From Elusimicrobiota bacterium (GTDB taxonomy: Bacteria; Elusimicrobiota; Elusimicrobia; FEN-1173): a DNA stretch of 8,280 bases. The notes beneath the pieces are model-generated. The model was not told the DNA's origin. It searched no databases and worked only from the letters and a program-made list of their open reading frames with translations. Every line of letters begins with the position of its first letter. Position 1 is the first letter of the stretch. Position numbers and translations under genes: made by a program. Shown here in pieces: positions 6,675 to 8,280 of this stretch. The stretch covers positions 763 to 9,042 of the forward strand of contig PMLF01000233.1 in the NCBI GenBank assembly GCA_003158755.1. Reading direction: 5' to 3'.

Positions 6675-8197
6675 ATGATATTTTGGCTAATGCGAATAAT
6701 TCGCTCATCCTGAGCTTGTCGAAGGATGAGCCAATTTCTCCGATGGAGGCCCGTGCTTCGACAGGCTCAGCACGAGCGGTTTTTTTCTTTTTGCAAAAGT
6801 CCCTTATTCGACGTTTCCTCTTCCCGGCGGCCTTGATCATTGGCGCGGTCCTGCGCGCCGCCGAGGGCCCCGTTCCGCCCTTGCCGGACTTCGCTCCGGG
6901 CGACCGCGTGCTCTTCCTGTCCCCTCATCCCGACGACGAGGTCCTCGGCGGCGCGGGGATCCTCCAGAAGGCCTTGGCGAAAGGGGCGGCGGTGCGCGTC
7001 GTCTTCCTGACGTACGGCGACAACTACGAAGGGGCGTTTTGGGCCTACAAGAAACATCCGGTGCTGGAACCCTCCGCCCTGCGGCAGATGGGGGAACTGC
7101 GCCACAAGGAAGCCCTGGCCGCGGGGAAAATCCTCGGGCTATCCCCGGAGGACGAAATCTTTCTCGGGTACCCCGACTGGGGCACCCTCCCCATCTGGCT
7201 CCGCCATTGGGCCGGCGAAAAACCCCTACGCAGCATGCTCACCCGCGTGACGGAGGTGCCCTATCCCGACGCCTATCGTCCCGGGGCGCCTTACAAAGGC
7301 GAGGAAATCCTGAGAGATGTGGAAGCGCAGATCCGGGAGTTCCGCCCGACGAAGATATTCGTTTCCCATCCCGCCGACCAGCATCCCGATCACGAGGCGC
7401 TCTATTTATTCACCGCCGTCGCCTTGTGGGAGGCGTCCGCGGATGTTCATCCGTCGGTGGAGTGCTACCTCGTCCATTTCAAGAATTGGCCCCGGCCGCG
7501 AGGGCTCCACCCCGACCTCGCCCTGACGCCGCCGATGATCCTCGACGGTTCCTCCGAATGGAGGACGGAGTCGCTCTCCCCGAAGGAAATCGCCGTCAAA
7601 CGGAACGCTCTGGACGCGCACCATACGCAACGCGACCATGTTCCGAAATACCTTTTTTCGTTCGTCCGCAATAACGAGCTCTTCGGGAACTTTCCGCCCC
7701 TATCGCTTTCCCCTGAAGGGGAACCCGTGCCGCTGCGGAAAGGCGCGATGCCGCCGCCGGACGACGGGTCCGAGGACCTCGCCCCGGACGAGCGGGAGAG
7801 GTTCGTCGGCCTGGAAAGCAAGGACGTTTCCGTCCGGGACGGGCGGCTCGTCGTGCGGATCGTCACGTCCCGGTCCCTGGCCGGCGCCGCCACGCTGTCC
7901 GTCTACGCCTTCGGTTGGCGGGCCGACAAGCCTTTCGGAGAGATGCCCAAACTCCACCTCCTCTTCGGCCCGTTCCGCCACGTCGTCCGAGACCAAAGCC
8001 GCGCGCTGCCCTCCTCCTCCGTCATCGTCCGCCGCCACCCAAGGGAAATCGAGGTCGAAATCCCCCTCGACCTATTGGGCCGCCCCGAACGAATTTTGAC
8101 CAGCGCCCGCACGTCATTATTAAGCGTCCCGCTCGACTGGACCGCCTGGAGAATAGTGGAGGGCCCCGCCCTTTCCGAAAGGTCTCCGAAGCGATGA
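6671..8197 (+). CDS. Secreted PIG-L-family deacetylase with a REP-encoded N-terminus
   Basis: The 508-codon frame encodes a zinc-dependent PIG-L/LmbE-type N-deacetylase. HPDDE (86-90) supplies His86, Asp89 and the catalytic Asp88, and HPADQHPDH (233-241) supplies the third ligand, probably His241, by analogy with MshB (His13, Asp16, His147). A signal-like segment (FLFPAALIIGAVL, 49-61, after Arg47-Arg48) suggests export. The region after about 345 is probably a separate beta-rich domain that I do not recognise. The start is uncertain. ATG 6671 overlaps the GNAT stop and has GGGA 7 nt upstream, but it puts about 44 residues, largely read from two REP units, ahead of the signal. ATG 6743 lies between the REP units. 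TTG 6791 gives the most natural signal peptide but has only a T-tract upstream. Substrate unknown; the enzymes of this family act on N-acetylated sugars or similar compounds. Confidence 0.88.
   Translation: MNDILANANNSLILSLSKDEPISPMEARASTGSARAVFFFLQKSLIRRFLFPAALIIGAVLRAAEGPVPPLPDFAPGDRVLFLSPHPDDEVLGGAGILQKALAKGAAVRVVFLTYGDNYEGAFWAYKKHPVLEPSALRQMGELRHKEALAAGKILGLSPEDEIFLGYPDWGTLPIWLRHWAGEKPLRSMLTRVTEVPYPDAYRPGAPYKGEEILRDVEAQIREFRPTKIFVSHPADQHPDHEALYLFTAVALWEASADVHPSVECYLVHFKNWPRPRGLHPDLALTPPMILDGSSEWRTESLSPKEIAVKRNALDAHHTQRDHVPKYLFSFVRNNELFGNFPPLSLSPEGEPVPLRKGAMPPPDDGSEDLAPDERERFVGLESKDVSVRDGRLVVRIVTSRSLAGAATLSVYAFGWRADKPFGEMPKLHLLFGPFRHVVRDQSRALPSSSVIVRRHPREIEVEIPLDLLGRPERILTSARTSLLSVPLDWTAWRIVEGPALSERSPKR
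6703..6731 (+). repeat. REP-like palindrome, copy 4 (left unit of pair B)
   Basis: A perfect 9-bp stem (GCTCATCCT pairing with AGGATGAGC) encloses the loop GAGCTTGTCGA, identical to copy 2. In the PIG-L frame it reads S-L-I-L-S-L-S-K-D-E-P. I recall LSLSKDEP-type peptides as a common by-product of these palindromes in predicted proteins. Confidence 0.85.
6749..6777 (-). repeat. REP-like palindrome, copy 5 (right unit of pair B)
   Basis: This inverted unit has the loop TCGACAGGCTC (one change from copy 3). Its stem, GCCCGTGCT against AGCACGAGC, pairs at 8 of 9 positions and differs from all the other stems. It lies 17 nt after copy 4, the same spacing and orientation as pair A. In the PIG-L frame it reads R-A-S-T-G-S-A-R-A. 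Confidence 0.85.
6749..6786 (+). terminator. Possible intrinsic terminator formed by REP copy 5
   Basis: The REP hairpin is followed after two G residues by seven T (6780-6786), then C and five more T. On the plus strand this has the form of a Rho-independent terminator for the nfeD-slipin-GNAT transcript. It lies inside the longest PIG-L open frame, so if the ATG at 6671 is used it would act as an attenuator within the gene. The 11-nt loop is larger than usual for strong terminators. Confidence 0.4.
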
Positions 8198-8226
8198 GAA
8201 AAACCATTTTTTACAAATTCAACATC

Positions 8227-8245
8227 GCAGGGGCTCCACCCCTGC
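8227..8245. repeat. Intergenic hairpin downstream of the PIG-L gene
   Basis: A perfect 7-bp stem (GCAGGGG pairing with CCCCTGC) encloses CTCCA, 29 nt after the PIG-L stop. It resembles 'GCAGGGGCTC.CCCCTGCACCC' dispersed repeats that I recall from other genomes. No T-tract follows, so its role as a terminator is uncertain. Confidence 0.45.
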
Positions 8246-8258
8246 ACCCGGCCAAAGG

Positions 8259-8280
8259 ACCTTTTGCTTGCCCAAAAGGT
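8259..8280. repeat. Partial hairpin at window edge
   Basis: An 8-bp stem (ACCTTTTG pairing with CAAAAGGT) over CTTGCC ends exactly at the last base. It probably continues beyond the window as the second half of the same dispersed element that begins at 8227. Confidence 0.4.

Overview
This GC-rich window looks like an ordinary chromosomal segment of an uncultured diderm bacterium. The clues are a lipoprotein-type signal, Sec-type signals, a long-form NfeD/slipin pair, and intergenic spaces packed with several families of short dispersed palindromes. I cannot place it taxonomically from sequence alone. There is no rRNA, tRNA, CRISPR array, transposase or phage gene.

Layout. 1-246: gene-free, with two unrelated perfect hairpins that look like dispersed repeats. 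247-1746 (minus): a predicted lipoprotein fusing a MEMO-type domain to an AMMECR1 domain. 1747-1976: divergent intergenic space holding a single REP-like palindrome. 1977-2807 and 2810-3541 (plus, 2 nt apart): a RecB/AddB-type nuclease with four iron-sulfur-type cysteines, then a ferredoxin-NADP reductase-type flavoprotein. 3542-3667: a face-to-face REP pair. 3668-3886 (minus): a possible small membrane-anchored basic protein. 3953-8197 (plus): a tight cluster of a long-form NfeD membrane serine protease, a slipin, a GNAT acetyltransferase and a secreted PIG-L-type deacetylase, with gaps of 9 nt, 4 nt and a 4-nt ATGA overlap. 8198-8280: one hairpin, and a second that runs to the window edge.

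How the genes work together. NfeD and slipin form a well-known membrane partnership: the protease cleaves near the C-terminus of the SPFH protein, and both catalytic residues (Ser106, Lys148) are present here. The downstream GNAT and PIG-L enzymes carry opposite acyl-transfer chemistries, but nothing shows that they share a substrate.

The most interesting signals are two. First, five copies of one 29-nt palindrome keep the same 11-nt loop (allowing one substitution in two copies) while their 9-bp stems change in a compensatory way; two pairs share exactly the same orientation and 17-nt spacer. Second, one pair lies inside the open 5' end of the PIG-L reading frame and ends in a hairpin plus T-tract, so the same bases could be coding sequence, terminator and repeat. 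I did not find convincing evidence of a wholly new defence or metabolic system.
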